Part shown: positions 11,386-11,949 of the stretch, in pieces
How the letters are laid out: every line of letters starts with the position of its first letter
Numbering within the stretch: the first letter of the stretch is position 1
NCBI GenBank assembly: GCA_022865725.1
Contig: JALHTP010000278.1
Coordinates: forward strand, 1-11,949
Source: Methyloceanibacter sp.
GTDB taxonomy: Bacteria; Pseudomonadota; Alphaproteobacteria; Rhizobiales; Methyloligellaceae
Length of the DNA: 11,949 nucleotides
Direction: 5' to 3'
The notes under the pieces: model-generated
Database searches by the model: none
Told to the model about the DNA's origin: nothing
The model's input: only the letters and a program-made list of their open reading frames with translations
Translations under genes and position numbers: made by a program

Positions 11386-11949
11386 TCAAGCGGCCCGGTC
11401 CCCGTTGTCGGCCTCGAAAACCAGCACCGCGCCGGTATCGATGCTAACGCCGATCTCCGCCCCCTGCGGCGGCACGTCGCTCTCCCTGACGCGGGCGAGG
11501 ATCGGCGCGTCGAGCCCCTGCACGGCGATTTCGACCAGGGCCACGTCGCCGAGGAAGCGCGTATCCAGCACCCGCGCCGGCACCCCCTGCCCGGCCGCAA
11601 CCAGACGCACGCCTCTCTGACGCACGCAGACGATGGCCTCGGACCCGTCGGCAAGGCCGTTCGCGGCAAAGCGTCCGAGCGGGGTCGCGGCGCTGCCCTT
11701 GTCGATGCGCGCCTTGAGCTCGTTCAGATCGGAGAAGGTGCGGGCGGCAAGGATGTCCTTCGGCGCGCGGTAGAGATCGAGCGCCCTGCCCGCCTGCACC
11801 ACGGCGCCTTTGCGCAGCAGCGCCACGCGATCGCCCATGCGCATGGCCTCCTCCGCGTCATGGGTGACGACGATCGAGGTGGCGCGCGTCTCGTGCAGGA
11901 TGGCAAGCGTCTCCTCGCGCATCTTCTCCCGAAGCCGCGGGTCGAGGCC
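11386..11949 (-). CDS. ABC importer ATP-binding subunit (FbpC/PotA type), C-terminal part
   Basis: The 5' part of the gene lies beyond the right edge; 187 codons are visible. The first visible residues, GLDPRLREKMREE, are the D-loop region just after Walker B. H-loop VVTHDAEEAMRMGDRVALL follows, then GAVVQAGRALDLYRAPKDILAARTFSDLNEL, the usual end of the nucleotide-binding domain in importers for iron(III), polyamines or sulfate. The remainder is a TOBE-type regulatory domain (EAIVCVRQRGVRL, VLDTRFLGDVALVEI, ESDVPPQGAEIGVSID). The ATPase motifs Walker A and signature are not in the window. It would energise uptake together with permease and binding-protein genes presumably to the right. Substrate is not determinable; the D-x-N-E-L stretch and TOBE resemble FbpC-like proteins. 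Confidence 0.85.
   Translation of the reverse strand, partial: GLDPRLREKMREETLAILHETRATSIVVTHDAEEAMRMGDRVALLRKGAVVQAGRALDLYRAPKDILAARTFSDLNELKARIDKGSAATPLGRFAANGLADGSEAIVCVRQRGVRLVAAGQGVPARVLDTRFLGDVALVEIAVQGLDAPILARVRESDVPPQGAEIGVSIDTGAVLVFEADNGDRAA

Overview
The window is GC-rich (strongly G/C at third codon positions) and its genes resemble those of Alphaproteobacteria. The TatA/TatB/TatC sequences, the DNA repeats of the form CTGGAT-hairpin-ATGAC and the CCCTCTC-type hairpins are what I would expect from Hyphomicrobiales (Rhizobiales). This placement is inference from sequence style; no database search was run. There are twelve convincing protein genes, two of them cut by the window ends. 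I found no rRNA, tRNA or CRISPR array.

Layout, left to right. (1) 1-1761, minus strand: a sigma-54-dependent response regulator, followed by the start of a gene with a signal peptide that runs off the left edge. (2) 1762-2038 is a divergent intergenic region with a possible -24/-12 promoter for the regulator and a 13-bp palindrome. It leads rightwards into an M3-family (PepF-like) zinc oligoendopeptidase. (3) 3979-5236, plus strand: a compact three-gene operon of AbrB/MazE-type antitoxin, Doc/Fic-type toxin and five-helix membrane protein (DUF6790-like). Both junctions are GTGA overlaps, and a promoter buried in a three-half-site operator drives the operon. (4) 5256-6203, minus: a membrane-anchored endonuclease/exonuclease/phosphatase-fold protein, divergent from (5) 6326-7708, plus: an ABC1/AarF/UbiB-type atypical kinase. 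(6) 7709-8494: about 790 bases without a convincing gene, dense in perfect hairpins and dispersed repeats. (7) 8495-8794: a small GIY-YIG nuclease gene boxed between two direct copies of one hairpin repeat. (8) 8839-11201, minus: tatA-tatB-tatC followed 9 bp later by an LssY C-terminal-domain membrane protein. (9) 11303-11380: an inverted pair of the same hairpin repeats. (10) 11386 to the window end, minus: the 3' part of an FbpC/PotA-type ABC importer ATPase.

The most interesting observation is in region 3. The last 20 residues of the antitoxin, the position where an antitoxin of this architecture would be expected to grip a Doc toxin, occur again at the C-terminus of the membrane protein of the same operon. 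15 of 20 residues and 47 of 60 bases match, and seven of the base changes are synonymous. The positive-inside rule places that tail in the cytoplasm. The membrane protein therefore looks like a membrane-tethered decoy, second antitoxin or toxin anchor, making a three-part toxin-antitoxin-membrane system that I do not recognise from the literature.

Second in interest is the GIY-YIG gene embedded in hairpin repeats, an arrangement reminiscent of nuclease-linked REP elements. Third is the hairpin-rich block 7733-8113, which may hold a structured RNA or a composite mobile repeat.
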